Source: Fictibacillus phosphorivorans (lineage in GTDB: Bacteria; Bacillota; Bacilli; Bacillales; Fictibacillaceae). From it: a stretch of DNA of 64,000 nucleotides. Position numbers and translations under genes: made by a program. Below, piece after piece: positions 18,347 through 29,190 of the stretch (positions within the stretch are counted from its first letter, which is position 1; each line of letters opens with the position of its first letter). The stretch covers positions 91,248 to 155,247 of the forward strand of contig NZ_LRFC01000039.1 in the NCBI RefSeq assembly GCF_001619875.1, written 5' to 3'. Under the pieces are notes generated by a model that saw only the letters and a program-made list of their open reading frames with translations, was not told where the DNA came from and searched no databases.

Positions 18347-18886
18347 ATGCGAAATATTACTTTACTTGATTTATACAAACACCCTCATGTTCAGAAATAT
18401 GTAAAGCGTTCTGGAATGGTTCATGCGATTTCGACTGCTTACCATGCCTATCGGTTAGCTGTTAAAAATGGTGTTGATCCTGATTTGGCAACAAAAGCAG
18501 CTTTCCTTCATGATATTGGTCATTACACTTGGTATAGAAATGGACACTGGGATTATGACATGTATAAAGAAAATGACATTCATGCCATTAAAGGAGCAGA
18601 ACGTGCACATCGAGTGTTAGTTTCCTTAGGTGAAGATCGGAAAAATGCAAAAGAAATTGCCCTTGCTATTTTACTGCATACCGATTCTTATTTACCTGCT
18701 GGCTCATTAAACTTAAACCCCTTGCAACAGGTTGTTGCTTTTGCAGATGAAGCGGACGAAGAACCAGGCGGAAGCCACCACTACCGTACAATTAGTGATA
18801 GAAAAGCGATAACCATGCTTAAAAAATTAGATGAAATGGTAGATGAATATCATGAAGAAGAAAAAGTAAAACACTCTGTTTCCTAG
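18347..18886 (+). CDS. HD-domain phosphohydrolase
   Basis: A 179-residue protein from ATG 18347 (AAAGGAG upstream; the open frame extends to 18299 through the promoter). Metal-binding HD motif AAFLHDIGHY near residues 51-60, an upstream His in GMVHAISTAYHAY, and further His/Asp in AILLHTDSYLP and AFADEADE. The family hydrolyses nucleotides or other phosphate esters; the substrate is not evident. The stop codon lies in the loop of its terminator. Confidence 0.8.
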   Translation: MRNITLLDLYKHPHVQKYVKRSGMVHAISTAYHAYRLAVKNGVDPDLATKAAFLHDIGHYTWYRNGHWDYDMYKENDIHAIKGAERAHRVLVSLGEDRKNAKEIALAILLHTDSYLPAGSLNLNPLQQVVAFADEADEEPGGSHHYRTISDRKAITMLKKLDEMVDEYHEEEKVKHSVS

Positions 18887-18906
18887 GAAGGAAAAGAGTG
18901 TTTTTA
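18869..18906 (+). terminator. HD gene terminator overlapping its 3' end
   Basis: AAACACTCT / AGAGTGTTT stem with the stop codon in the loop, followed by TTTTT. Confidence 0.8.
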
Positions 18907-18915
18907 ACATACTTA

Positions 18916-19767
18916 TTAGTAAGCGACAAAGCCGATCGCTTTTTCCCCTGAATATGTCCCAATCGTGCTTCCGAATCGAGTATAGATTACTTTTGGGAAA
19001 CTTGATAAAGAAAACAGTTCATCAAATTCCTTTTTCACCTCGTCTGTGGAAGAAAAACTATGAATTAAATAAAGAGGCTTTTCTGGATTTTCAGCTTTCC
19101 ATTCTGAGATAATTTCTTTCATTTTAGATAGTCCTTTTTTACTTCCTCTAAACTTACCGATTGTCTCAACAACTCCATCAACGATAGAAATCATTGGTTT
19201 AATATTCAGCATCCCAGCAATTGCACCTTGAACGGTAGAAATTCTTCCACCTTTTTTAAGGTTTTCTAATGTTTCAAGAAGAACGTAAGCTTTTATGCCT
19301 GTTTTCGTTTTATTAAGCTGATTCACAATCTCACTTAATGATTTCCCTTCTTGATGCATTTGAATCGCTTCATTCAATAAAATCTGTACGCCTCCAGAAG
19401 CAATTCCCGAATCAATGATCGTTACTTTTTCTTGTTCATCTTCCTTCAGCATGTTTTTTGCGATAGTAGCACTTTGGACGGTGCCGCTTAAATTAGATGA
19501 AATACCAATATAAAGTACATCATTCCCCTTATCAACTTCTTTTTGGAATGTTTCATAAAAAGATTGAGGGGATGGCTGGCTTGTCTTTGGTAATTCAGGT
19601 TCAGTAGACATGCGTCCATAAAATTCATCTTCAGTAATAGTAACTCCATCTAAATAGTGGTCTTCACCAAATTGTACATTTAACGGAACTACCGTTAAAG
19701 AATATTCCAGATTTTCTTGATTTATTTTAAGGTCAGTTGCACTGTCAATTATAAAACTAAGGTTCAT
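18916..19767 (-). CDS. DegV-family fatty-acid-binding protein
   Basis: A 283-residue DegV protein: N-terminal FIIDSATDL, the conserved LPKTSQPSPQSF loop near residue 60, ISSNLSGTVQSA near 90, and the C-terminal EDD-like fold. Bacterial DegV (FakB-type) proteins bind a fatty acid and present it to the FakA kinase for phospholipid synthesis. Only a weak ribosome site (GGGGTAG) precedes the ATG. This is one of two DegV genes in the window; the other (45051) is in the yitS position. Confidence 0.88.
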   Translation of the reverse strand: MNLSFIIDSATDLKINQENLEYSLTVVPLNVQFGEDHYLDGVTITEDEFYGRMSTEPELPKTSQPSPQSFYETFQKEVDKGNDVLYIGISSNLSGTVQSATIAKNMLKEDEQEKVTIIDSGIASGGVQILLNEAIQMHQEGKSLSEIVNQLNKTKTGIKAYVLLETLENLKKGGRISTVQGAIAGMLNIKPMISIVDGVVETIGKFRGSKKGLSKMKEIISEWKAENPEKPLYLIHSFSSTDEVKKEFDELFSLSSFPKVIYTRFGSTIGTYSGEKAIGFVAY

Positions 19768-19873
19768 ATTGTTCTACCCCATTTCTGCTTCTCGTTCTAA
19801 TAGTAGGGATGTGCAAAGAATTTCATAGGACTTTTGTATACGCTTTACACACTGATTTTAGTTTAACATAAAA

Positions 19874-19902
19874 AACAGCCTCCTGTAAGGAAGGAGACTG
19901 TT
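19874..19902 (-). terminator. opp operon terminator
   Basis: AACAGCCTCCT / AGGAGACTGTT imperfect stem followed on the minus strand by TTTTTT, just after the oppF stop. Confidence 0.8.
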
Positions 19903-19911
19903 TAAAATGTG

Positions 19912-20910
19912 TTAATTATTTTGTTTAACAGCTTCTTCATCGTATAGATGACAAGCTACCCAATGTCCTTCTCGTGCTTCTTGCCATTTTGGCTTAACAG
20001 CAGCACACACATCCATTGCATGCGGGCAGCGTGTACGGAATCTGCAGCCGCTTGGAGGATTGATCGGACTCGGAACATCACCTTCTAAGATGATACGCTC
20101 ACGGCTTCTTTCTAATTCAGGATCCGGAACTGGAATCGCTGATAAAAGAGCTTGTGTATAAGGGTGCAACGGCTCTTCGTAAAGCTCATCACTCGAAGTA
20201 AGTTCTACGATATTACCTAGGTACATTACACCAACACGATCAGAAATGTGTTTAACCATTGATAGATCATGGGCAATAAATAGGTAAGTAAGTCCGCGCT
20301 CTTTTTGAAGTTCCATCATCAAGTTTACCACTTGGGCTTGGATGGATACATCAAGTGCTGAAATAGGCTCATCAGCAATGATAAAGTCTGGATCCACAGC
20401 TAGAGCACGTGCGATCCCGATACGCTGGCGCTGACCACCTGAGAATTCATGCGGATAGCGATTTGCGTGTTCTTTATTCAAACCAACTGTTTCAAGAAGC
20501 TCGTATACACGGTTGTCACGATCTTTCTTTGTTTTAGCTAGTCCGTGAATATCAATACCTTCTGCAATGATATCTTTAACAGTCATACGCGGGTTTAGTG
20601 ATGCGTATGGATCTTGGAATATCATCTGCATCTTACGGTTGAATTTCTTTAGCTCTGAACGAGATTTCTTATCGTGAACGTCTACACCTTCATAAGAGAC
20701 TTCACCATCTGTTGCATCATACAAACGAATAATCGTACGTCCAGTCGTAGATTTACCACACCCTGACTCTCCTACAAGTCCAAGTGTTTCACCTTTATAA
20801 ATATCGAAGGAAACATCATCTACTGCTTTTAGTACACCCTTTTTTCCAGCTGGGAAATATTTTTTTAAGTTTTTTACTTCTAGTAACTTTTCTCTTTCTA
20901 CTACTGACAT
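19912..20910 (-). CDS. oppF: Oligopeptide ABC transporter ATPase OppF
   Basis: A 332-residue ABC ATPase: Walker [10 protein letters not shown] near residue 47, signature [14 protein letters not shown] and Walker [14 protein letters not shown], then the Opp-specific C-terminal region with the Cys-rich [17 protein letters not shown] (iron-sulfur-like cluster motif). It energises peptide uptake together with OppD. Its ATG overlaps the oppD stop by one base (TAATG). Last gene of oppABCDF. Confidence 0.93.
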   Translation of the reverse strand: MSVVEREKLLEVKNLKKYFPAGKKGVLKAVDDVSFDIYKGETLGLVGESGCGKSTTGRTIIRLYDATDGEVSYEGVDVHDKKSRSELKKFNRKMQMIFQDPYASLNPRMTVKDIIAEGIDIHGLAKTKKDRDNRVYELLETVGLNKEHANRYPHEFSGGQRQRIGIARALAVDPDFIIADEPISALDVSIQAQVVNLMMELQKERGLTYLFIAHDLSMVKHISDRVGVMYLGNIVELTSSDELYEEPLHPYTQALLSAIPVPDPELERSRERIILEGDVPSPINPPSGCRFRTRCPHAMDVCAAVKPKWQEAREGHWVACHLYDEEAVKQNN

Positions 20911-21929
20911 TATCGAGCACCCCCAACTACTGCCGCTTCTGGCGGTTCAACTTTCGGCGCTCGCTCATCTAATAACCAGCAAGCAGCTTTGTGAGAAGAA
21001 GAAACGTCAGTTACATCTGGCATATGATCCATACAAACTTCCATTGCATATGGACAACGAGCAGCAAAAGGACATCCTTTTGGCGGGTTCATCAAATCTG
21101 GCGGTGTACCAGGAATCGCCAATAACTCTTTTGATTCTGCGTTAAGTTTCGGCATAGAAGCCAATAGTCCCCAAGTATATGGATGTTTAGGCTTATAGAA
21201 AATCTCATCTACTGTACCTGTTTCAACAATGACTCCACCATACATAACCGCTACACGTTGAGCCAGGTTTGCTACTACACCAAGGTCATGTGTGATTAAA
21301 ACAATAGCTGTTCCTGTTTTGTCCTGAAGATCTCTCATCAAGTCCAGAATCTGGGCTTGAATAGTAACATCAAGCGCAGTTGTCGGTTCGTCCGCAATTA
21401 GTACTTTAGGATTACAAGCAAGTGCGATCGCAATTACAACACGCTGACGCATTCCGCCTGAAAATTGGTGAGGATATTCTTCAACACGCAGTTCAGGATT
21501 TGGGATACCTACTAGTTTCAATAGGTTTATTGAACGCTCTTTCGCTTCACTTTTACTCATGTTTTGGTGTTTGCGAAGACCTTCCATGATCTGCTTACCG
21601 ATTGTCATTGTCGGATTAAGTGAAGTCATAGGGTCTTGGAAGATCATTGAGATCTCAGCACCACGAATCTTTTCCATTTCTCGTTCAGTTGCTTTTGCAA
21701 GGTCTTTACCTTGAAAACGAATTTGGCCTTCTTTAATAGAACCAATTTTATTAGGAAGCAATCTCATGATCGCTTTTGAAGTAACCGATTTACCTGAACC
21801 GGACTCTCCTACGATTGCAAGTGATTCACCTTTGTCTAGTTTAAAGCTAACACCACGAACGGCCTTAACTTCTCCCCCATATGTCTGGAAGGAGACATGT
21901 AGGTTTTCTAATTCTAATAGTTTTTCCAT
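20910..21929 (-). CDS. oppD: Oligopeptide ABC transporter ATPase OppD
   Basis: A 339-residue ABC ATPase with Walker [12 protein letters not shown], signature [14 protein letters not shown], Walker [13 protein letters not shown] and the Opp C-terminal [17 protein letters not shown] motif. It pairs with OppF at the membrane. It is separated from oppC by 15 bp with a ribosome site (GGAAGGAGA). Confidence 0.93.
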   Translation of the reverse strand: MEKLLELENLHVSFQTYGGEVKAVRGVSFKLDKGESLAIVGESGSGKSVTSKAIMRLLPNKIGSIKEGQIRFQGKDLAKATEREMEKIRGAEISMIFQDPMTSLNPTMTIGKQIMEGLRKHQNMSKSEAKERSINLLKLVGIPNPELRVEEYPHQFSGGMRQRVVIAIALACNPKVLIADEPTTALDVTIQAQILDLMRDLQDKTGTAIVLITHDLGVVANLAQRVAVMYGGVIVETGTVDEIFYKPKHPYTWGLLASMPKLNAESKELLAIPGTPPDLMNPPKGCPFAARCPYAMEVCMDHMPDVTDVSSSHKAACWLLDERAPKVEPPEAAVVGGAR

Positions 21930-21944
21930 TTATAAATCTCCTTC

Positions 21945-22967
21945 CTATCTTCTCATTTTCGGATCAAGTGCATCACGTAATCCATCCCCTAATAAGTTAA
22001 AGCTGATCATCAGGACACATAGAATCGCAGCCGGATATATGGCTAAATGTGGATAAATCCTCAATGATCTAAAACCATCAGAGATCAGGGCTCCAAGAGA
22101 AGCAGTCGGTGGTTGAATACCTAGTCCGATAAAGCTTAGGAATGCTTCAAAGAAGATAGCTCCTGGGATTGTGAACGTACTTGTAATTATAATTGCCCCT
22201 AACGTATTAGGAAGCAAATGCTTTGTAATTAATCTTCCATTTGTCGACCCAAGTGTTTTCGATGCTAAAACAAACTCACGATTCTTTAATGAAAGAATTT
22301 GTGCACGAACGATACGAGACATCCCAATCCACCCTGTAATAACAAGGGCTAGTGTAATAGAGAGGATCCCTGGATCAAGTATAATGATAAACAAAATGAT
22401 TACTACTAGGTTTGGAATACCATACAAGATTTCAACAAATCTTTGCATTGTATCATCAACTCGTCCGCCATAAAAAGCAGAGATTCCTCCATAAGCTACA
22501 CCAACGATTAAATCAATCGTTGCTGCAAGGAATGCAATATACAAGGAGATTTGTGTACCTTTCCAAACACGGACCCATTGGTCACGACCTAGTACATCTG
22601 TTCCAAACCAAAATTTTTGGTCTGCAGGAATGTTTTTCATCTCATATTGATTTACACCACGAATGTCTACACCATTAACACCTAAAAATTCTACTTTTTC
22701 TAATCCCGGAATTTTAGGAGGTAAGTTAGCTCTCATTAACTCTTGATCATCCACTCCATACTTGCTAAAAGACGGGGCAATCAATGAGAAGACTATGATA
22801 AAAACAATCGCAAATAGTCCAGCCATTGCTGCTTTATTCATTTTTAAACGTCTAAAGGCATCCTGCCAAAAGCTCAAACTTGGCTTTGAAATCTCTTCAC
22901 TTTTTCCTGTTACTAATTGAGCAGGACGAAATAAATCTGGTGTTAGTTTTCTTTCTGACATACTCAT
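21945..22967 (-). CDS. oppC: Oligopeptide ABC transporter permease OppC
   Basis: A 340-residue permease with a long N-terminal hydrophilic part before the first helix (about 45-65) and a large extracytoplasmic loop (70-135), then five helices. The permease signature is in SKTLGSTNGRLITKHLLPNTLG near residues 235-257. Typical OppC layout. The ATG overlaps the oppB stop codon. Confidence 0.92.
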   Translation of the reverse strand: MSMSERKLTPDLFRPAQLVTGKSEEISKPSLSFWQDAFRRLKMNKAAMAGLFAIVFIIVFSLIAPSFSKYGVDDQELMRANLPPKIPGLEKVEFLGVNGVDIRGVNQYEMKNIPADQKFWFGTDVLGRDQWVRVWKGTQISLYIAFLAATIDLIVGVAYGGISAFYGGRVDDTMQRFVEILYGIPNLVVIILFIIILDPGILSITLALVITGWIGMSRIVRAQILSLKNREFVLASKTLGSTNGRLITKHLLPNTLGAIIITSTFTIPGAIFFEAFLSFIGLGIQPPTASLGALISDGFRSLRIYPHLAIYPAAILCVLMISFNLLGDGLRDALDPKMRR

Positions 22968-23896
22968 TATGATTTACCTCCTGCTACACGAATACGAGGG
23001 TCAATGATTCCATAAAGAATATCAACGACTAAAATGATAGCAATAATAAGAAAACTATAGAATAAAGTAGTTCCCATAATTACTGGGTAATCATTTAGAT
23101 TAATACTCTTTACGAACTGTTCACCAATACCAGGTATTGCAAAAATATTTTCTATTACTAAAGACCCCGTAATAAGTCCGATAGACAAAGGTCCTAGAAT
23201 TGTGATAATCGGGATCATACTGTTACGTACACAGTGTTTTAAAATTACTGCGTTCTTGCTGATTCCTTTTGAACGAGCCATTAATATATAGTCAGTACCT
23301 AAAATCTCAAGCATTTCAGTACGCATAAATCGTGCCACGGTAGCGATTACTCCTACGGATAGAGAGAATGCCGGCAAGATATGGTACTCCGGTCCATTCC
23401 AAAAAGCAACTGGAAGCCACTGCAATTTAACACCAAAGTAGTATTGCACAAGTCCTGCAAATACAAAGGATGGAATGGCAATTCCGAATACTGCAACGAT
23501 CATAGCTCCATAGTCTATAAACGTATTATGTTTAAGTGCTGCAGCTATACCAAGAACTAAGCCGACTAACGTTCCAAATACCAATGCCTCAAAACCGACA
23601 GTAGCTGATGGCCCCATACCATTTGCAATCATTGATGTAACGGTACGTCCGTCAAACTGAAACGTATATCCTAAATCACCCTGTGCCAATTTCCCTAGAT
23701 AATTTATATATTGAACAGGCACCGGGTCATTTAACCCGTATTTTTCGTTTAGAGCATAACGCTGAGTCTCAGTTAACTTATCTTGATTGTTAAAAGGAGA
23801 ACCCGGTAATAACTTCATTAAAAAGAATGTAAGTGTTGCTATGATCAGCAGTGTTAACAACATTGCAAAAACACGCTTCGTTATATAACGCAACAT
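22967..23896 (-). CDS. oppB: Oligopeptide ABC transporter permease OppB
   Basis: A 309-residue permease with six helices. The start is the ATG at 23896, behind GGGGGAGGTG; an open frame to 23923 has no better site. The N-terminal MLRYITKRVFAMLLTLLII and the signature ARSKGISKNAVILKHCVRNSMIP near residues 200-223 identify it. With OppC it forms the channel for peptides, including signalling peptides in Bacillus. Confidence 0.93.
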   Translation of the reverse strand: MLRYITKRVFAMLLTLLIIATLTFFLMKLLPGSPFNNQDKLTETQRYALNEKYGLNDPVPVQYINYLGKLAQGDLGYTFQFDGRTVTSMIANGMGPSATVGFEALVFGTLVGLVLGIAAALKHNTFIDYGAMIVAVFGIAIPSFVFAGLVQYYFGVKLQWLPVAFWNGPEYHILPAFSLSVGVIATVARFMRTEMLEILGTDYILMARSKGISKNAVILKHCVRNSMIPIITILGPLSIGLITGSLVIENIFAIPGIGEQFVKSINLNDYPVIMGTTLFYSFLIIAIILVVDILYGIIDPRIRVAGGKS

Positions 23897-24062
23897 TACA
23901 CACACCTCCCCCAAATGTCTCAAACTTAATGTTTTGAAATCTTTCTGTAATATCTATCTTAAGGGACAAAATATTTTATATCAATAGAAAATATTCTTTT
24001 TTCGACATTTTCTGATATCTTTTTATATTTTATAAAAAATTGTACTTTTCTTATTTACAGGC

Positions 24063-24099
24063 AAAAAAGAGAGTACATGTCAGGAACACATGTACTCTC
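24063..24099 (-). terminator. Intercistronic terminator between oppA and oppB
   Basis: A perfect 12-bp stem GAGAGTACATGT / ACATGTACTCTC followed on the minus strand by TTTTTT. It should stop part of the transcripts after oppA, so that the binding protein is made in excess over the membrane genes. Confidence 0.85.
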
Positions 24100-24134
24100 C
24101 TGAGAAAAACTATATACTATTTTTCAATAGAATA

Positions 24135-25814
24135 TTATTGTTTTCCTTCAATGTAAGCCCACTTGTAAGAAACATCAGCTCCGAATAAGTGATGAGCTAA
24201 ACCTTTAACATAAGGCTTTTGAAGGCCAGTTACACCACGTTGGTATAGTGGAGAGATCGCTTGATCTTCGAATAATACTTTCTCAGCTTCAAGCATAGTT
24301 TCCCAACGCTTCTTCTCATCAGTTTCTTTCTTAGCACTTTCGATTAACTTGTCATACTCAGGGTTAGAGTAAGCCATTTGGTTGTGCGGTCCATCTGTAA
24401 TAAACATGTCAAGGAAAGTCATAGGATCTTGATAGTCAGGTCCCCAACCAGCGTAAGAGAAGTCATACTCCCCTTTAGACTCTAACTCAAGCTTTTGCTT
24501 AAATGGTTGTGCTTTAATGCTAACTTTGATTCCAGGAAGGTTCTTTTCAAGTTGGTTCTTGAAGAACTCACCCATTTTCTTAGCGCCATCAGAATCGTAG
24601 TTCAATAGCTCAAGTTCAACTGAATCTTTACCAAGTTCTTTTAGACCAGCAGCCCAAAGTTCTTTAGCTTTTTCTAAATCATATCCACCGAAGTTGCCGT
24701 TCGTTTTACGGTAGTCTTCGCCGTCTGGACCAGGAGTAAATTCACCAGGTACTAGGTAGTAAGCAGGTGTAGAACCGTTGTTAAGAAGAACGTCTACCAT
24801 TGATTGCTTGTCATAAGCCATGTCGATCGCTTTACGGATGTTAGCGTTCTTAAGAGCTTCTGATTTTTGGTTTAAACGTAGGAAGAATACTGTAGCTTCT
24901 CCACGAGTGTAAAGATCTTCGTGATCTTTGTACTGATCAACATATTCCATGCTTAGACCAGTGATATCTGTTTGACCAGTTTCATAAAGGTTAACGCTTG
25001 TAGCAACGTCTTTAACGATTTTAACGTTAATTTCGTCTAATTTTACGTTGTCTTTATCCCAGTAGTTATCGTTTTTCTTGTACTGCCATCCTTCGTTGTG
25101 TTTCCACTCGTTAAGTACGAAAGGACCGTTGTATAATAGAGTGTTAGCTTCTAAAGCGTACTTGTCGCCTTGAGACTTAACAAACTCTTCTTTTTGCGGG
25201 TAGAATGTTGCGAATCCAGTTAATCCTAAGAAATAAGGAGCTGGAGCTTCAAGAGTTACTTCAAGAGTAGTGTCGTCAACTGCTTTAACACCTAATTGAT
25301 CTACTTTACCGTATAATGGGTCACCATCAGTTTGGATCGCGTTAGCGTTCTTTACAGGTCCCATGATGTAAGCATACTCAGAAAGAGTATCTGGAGATAA
25401 TGCTTTTTGCCAAGCGTATACGAAATCTTTCGCTACTACTTGAGATCCATCGCTCCATTTAGCGTTTGGATTTAATTTGAACGTGTAAACTGTTCCATCT
25501 TCACTTACTTCGTGGCTTTCAGCAACACCTTCAGTTGGCTTGTTGTCTTTATCAAGACGGTACAAACCTTCCATAACGTTGTTCATTACTTCGAATGATA
25601 CAGAGTCTGTTGCTTGTGAAGAGTCCATTGAAGGGATTTCTTCCCCATCAAGGATGTTAAGTACTTGCGGCTCAGCTGGCTTATCCGATTTTGTTCCTTC
25701 GTCGCCGCCTTTAGCTTTCTCGTCGCCATCTTTGCTTCCACCACTACAAGCTGCTAAGAACATGCTTAGAACAAGTACTAGTGTAAGAAGCAATGACCAT
25801 TTTGACTTCTTCAT
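24135..25814 (-). CDS. oppA: Oligopeptide-binding lipoprotein OppA
   Basis: A 559-residue lipoprotein: signal helix MKKSKWSLLLTLVLVLSMFL ending in the lipobox LAAC (Cys 23), an acidic/Gly-rich linker, then the SBP_bac_5 fold (YTFKLNPNAKWSDGSQVVAKDF near 110-130; YSNPEYDKLIESAKKETD near 470-490). It is anchored outside the membrane and feeds peptides to OppBC. GGGGAGGTCAACAC precedes the ATG. First gene of oppABCDF, with its own terminator. Confidence 0.94.
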   Translation of the reverse strand: MKKSKWSLLLTLVLVLSMFLAACSGGSKDGDEKAKGGDEGTKSDKPAEPQVLNILDGEEIPSMDSSQATDSVSFEVMNNVMEGLYRLDKDNKPTEGVAESHEVSEDGTVYTFKLNPNAKWSDGSQVVAKDFVYAWQKALSPDTLSEYAYIMGPVKNANAIQTDGDPLYGKVDQLGVKAVDDTTLEVTLEAPAPYFLGLTGFATFYPQKEEFVKSQGDKYALEANTLLYNGPFVLNEWKHNEGWQYKKNDNYWDKDNVKLDEINVKIVKDVATSVNLYETGQTDITGLSMEYVDQYKDHEDLYTRGEATVFFLRLNQKSEALKNANIRKAIDMAYDKQSMVDVLLNNGSTPAYYLVPGEFTPGPDGEDYRKTNGNFGGYDLEKAKELWAAGLKELGKDSVELELLNYDSDGAKKMGEFFKNQLEKNLPGIKVSIKAQPFKQKLELESKGEYDFSYAGWGPDYQDPMTFLDMFITDGPHNQMAYSNPEYDKLIESAKKETDEKKRWETMLEAEKVLFEDQAISPLYQRGVTGLQKPYVKGLAHHLFGADVSYKWAYIEGKQ

Positions 25815-26241
25815 GTGTTGACCTCCCCTTTTTATCCTGTTAATTTGTTAGCAGATAAAAGCATCAAGAATTATCAGATATTTTCATCTACAAGTTCGAT
25901 TATACAAGTTTTCAAACAATTGTGCATTTATTTTTTTTAAGAGTTTTACAAAAAGCCCATTATATTTACTTTTCCTTAACAAAAAATAGGTATAAATACC
26001 TATATCGTGTGAGGGTTTATTTTCTGATAATTCTACAAATTTTACCAAAATTATGTGTAAACTAGCATGGATATTACATTCTCGATTTTTTGTGATGTGA
26101 GGACGTGCCTAGGACATGAAGATAATTCGTCAATTTTATATTTCATTTGTTACAATGGGAGTATAGTCTGACGGTATAATCCAAATTTTGTGGTACATTT
26201 TTAAATGTTTATGGTGTATTTCTTACTACTTGGAGGCATAA
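25815..26241. other. Intergenic region between oppA and the DUF3899 gene
   Basis: This 427-bp stretch has no coding frame I can support. It must carry the divergent promoters. ATTATA at 25899-25904 reads TATAAT on the minus strand and could be the oppA -10 box, although no good -35 partner is seen. Confidence 0.5.
25986..26003. promoter_or_regulatory. Operator-like palindrome upstream of oppA
   Basis: ATAGGTAT-AA-ATACCTAT is a perfect 18-bp inverted repeat about 170 bp before oppA. Its length and symmetry suit a dimeric repressor; I cannot name the regulator. Confidence 0.35.
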
Positions 26242-26616
26242 TTGATGAACTTACTTGTAAAGAGGATTCTGATGATATCAGCATTCCCTGTCTTAATAGC
26301 ATTTGGAGCTACTTTAATTACTACCGGACCAATTACTCTTGAAAAATACATTAATACGCTTTTTTATTTTTCAATATCGATCGCACTTATAGGGATAGCA
26401 TTATATGTAGTGAAAGGTGGTTTTTTTGATTTCTTTACGTATAGCTTTAAAAGAGTAACTAAAGCTCTTTCTAAAGCTCCAGAAATTGATGATCAGATTG
26501 CCTTTAAAACGAACTTTCACCTGTCGGAGCGTGTAAATGATTCTTATATGAAGTCGTTTCTGTACAGCGGTCTACTTTTAACTTTTATTTCAATTGCCGT
26601 TGCATATCTTTTGTAA
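26242..26616 (+). CDS. DUF3899-like membrane protein
   Basis: A 124-residue protein with three or four hydrophobic helices (about 8-28, 35-58, 100-122) and a basic cytoplasmic loop (SFKRVTKALSKAPEID). The arrangement agrees with DUF3899 proteins found in Bacillaceae. The first of two ATG codons is given; CTTGGAGG lies upstream. It precedes the trpS leader. No function is known. Confidence 0.65.
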   Translation: MMNLLVKRILMISAFPVLIAFGATLITTGPITLEKYINTLFYFSISIALIGIALYVVKGGFFDFFTYSFKRVTKALSKAPEIDDQIAFKTNFHLSERVNDSYMKSFLYSGLLLTFISIAVAYLL

Positions 26617-26640
26617 TTTGTGTATACTACTAAAAAATAA

Positions 26641-26925
26641 ATGACACATGCGATGATAAAGAAGAGTACATGGTGTGAAACTTTCAGAGAGTCTGTGGCT
26701 GGTGCAAACAGACAGTGGATCATGATGGAATGGGCTTTTGAGCATTCTGACCGAACCTTTAGAAGTAGGCTCAGACGTGTAGATGTCCGCACGATATAAA
26801 TGGACAGCGTATCGGTTCATCCTGTACGTTTTGAGTGATTTTCTTTTGTTTGAGAATTATAAGGGTGGCACCGCGGTCCATTCGTCCCTTGCTATAAGGC
26901 GACGAGTGGGCCTTTTTATATTTAT
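26641..26925 (+). promoter_or_regulatory. Tryptophan T-box leader of trpS
   Basis: The conserved T-box AGGGTGGCACCGCGG is at 26862-26876, followed by a terminator stem (GGTCCATTCGTC / GACGAGTGGGCC, 26874-26885 and 26900-26912) and a T-run. Upstream, the stem I landmarks GAGAG, GTGG and GGTGCAAAC are seen around 26687-26710. A UGG triplet in GAATGGGCT at 26731-26733 is in the usual specifier position and matches the Trp codon of the downstream gene. Uncharged tRNA-Trp should favour the antiterminator and switch on trpS. Confidence 0.93.
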
Positions 26926-26948
26926 TTTAAAGAATAAAGGAGAGATGA

Positions 26949-27941
<993 letters not shown>

Positions 27942-28026
27942 TAGCTGATTTATAGCTGTATAGCAGATTCAAATTTGATAACAGCGATAACAGCAGCAAA
28001 TCAATTCTTAAATATAAAAATATCAA

Positions 28027-28069
28027 AAAACCAGTGGAGCATAACATTATGATTCTCCACTGGTTTTTT
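28027..28069 (+). terminator. trpS terminator
   Basis: CCAGTGGAG / CTCCACTGG stem with flanking A- and T-runs. Confidence 0.85.
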
Positions 28070-28144
28070 AACAAACTGTTTATCTCGGATGCGCTGGTAT
28101 TTCTCGGATGGCGCTCTTTCAGCGAGCCTTAAGGCTCACTTAGA

Positions 28145-28244
28145 GAGCATAAAACACCGTGAACGAGCATAAAACCTCGGGAGCGAGCATAAATCTTCGC
28201 GAACGAGCATAAAACCCCGTGAACGAGCATATAACGCGTTCATA
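28145..28244. repeat. Tandem array of 20-bp units (GAGCATAAAAC type)
   Basis: Five consecutive units of exactly 20 bp begin with GAGCAT at 28145, 28165, 28185, 28205 and 28225. The first half (GAGCATAAAAC) is well kept; the second varies around CCGTGAAC. The stretch between trpS and yjbA (27942-28304) holds this array, two terminators, and no gene. Confidence 0.85.
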
Positions 28245-28253
28245 CTCACCAAA

Positions 28254-28293
28254 AACCAAAAAAAGCTGGCATCCGCACACGCGGAGCCAGCTT
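28254..28293 (-). terminator. yjbA terminator
   Basis: AAGCTGGC / GCCAGCTT with an inner CCGC/GCGG stem, followed on the minus strand by a T-run. Confidence 0.85.
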
Positions 28294-28304
28294 ATTTAAG
28301 TGGT

Positions 28305-29051
28305 TTAATTCACTTGAGTTCCATTTTCAAGTTCCCATATCTTTTCAAAGTAAGGTTGTCCTTTTACTAGTCGTTCACACATATCCATATGTTTTTTGGA
28401 CCAACCGCTTTTTAGTTCACAGTACAGGGCGTCCCATGCTTCGTCAAAATCCATTCTTTGAATTCTTCCGTATTGCTCTGGCATCCATTCGGTGCACCAA
28501 TATCTCATCTCAGCTACATTTTTTGTTGAATGCAATTGATCTAGAGTCATAAAAAGAAGTTGCTTTAATTGTCTTTCTTTACGGGTTAACCCTCTCATAC
28601 TGTCAGGGTTTGGAGAAAGAATGTGATATTCCTTGCTCATCTGCTTTTCGCTAAACGTATATACAGAAGTTTCGGTCTGCTCTGCCATTTCAAAGACGAG
28701 TTGTTCTTGTCTTGGAATGAGTCTGCTCTTACGGATTGGGATTCTGTAACCCATTGTATCAACAATGAGTGATTTCTTTTCATCCGTGATGATAAAGCAG
28801 TGTTCTAGCTGTACGCGCTGGTTGTTCTTTCTGACATAAGCTTTTTGATGGACTTCTTCTAGCAGTGCATCAGGAAGGTCATTTAAGTCATTTTCAATGT
28901 AGTGAAAGAGTGTGGATTCTATTTTAATAATGGGTACTTGGTCCAACAACTCAATGTAGTCGTCTTTTCGCCATTCATGAAACTCACAAACGTTGTAGCC
29001 ATTCTCTTCTCCTTCAAACCAGTTGACCCAAACATCACGTAAGTATAACAT
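28305..29051 (-). CDS. yjbA: YjbA-like protein (DUF3603)
   Basis: A 248-residue soluble protein, length and neighbourhood (next to trpS and fabF) as B. subtilis YjbA, of DUF3603. It starts [21 protein letters not shown] and contains a basic region [21 protein letters not shown] near 170-190. No catalytic motif is evident and no role is established. Confidence 0.8.
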   Translation of the reverse strand: MLYLRDVWVNWFEGEENGYNVCEFHEWRKDDYIELLDQVPIIKIESTLFHYIENDLNDLPDALLEEVHQKAYVRKNNQRVQLEHCFIITDEKKSLIVDTMGYRIPIRKSRLIPRQEQLVFEMAEQTETSVYTFSEKQMSKEYHILSPNPDSMRGLTRKERQLKQLLFMTLDQLHSTKNVAEMRYWCTEWMPEQYGRIQRMDFDEAWDALYCELKSGWSKKHMDMCERLVKGQPYFEKIWELENGTQVN

Positions 29052-29149
29052 CTGTACCCCTCACTTTTTTACCGATTTGTATTTAAAATCAGTATAGTCA
29101 GAGGTTGTCTTTTTTATTCTAAATTAAGGTAATTTACTCGAAGTATGCA

Positions 29150-29182
29150 AAAACCCCGCTTTCAAAAGAAAACGGGATTTTT
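29150..29182 (-). terminator. fabF terminator
   Basis: An imperfect stem pairing ACCCCG with CGGGAT-type bases, followed on the minus strand by TTTTT, directly after the fabF stop. Confidence 0.65.
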
Positions 29183-29190
29183 TATTCGTA

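Noticed and set aside
28145..28244. CRISPR array
   Set aside because: Units of 20 bp without separate unique spacers, no leader and no cas genes; it is a simple tandem repeat.
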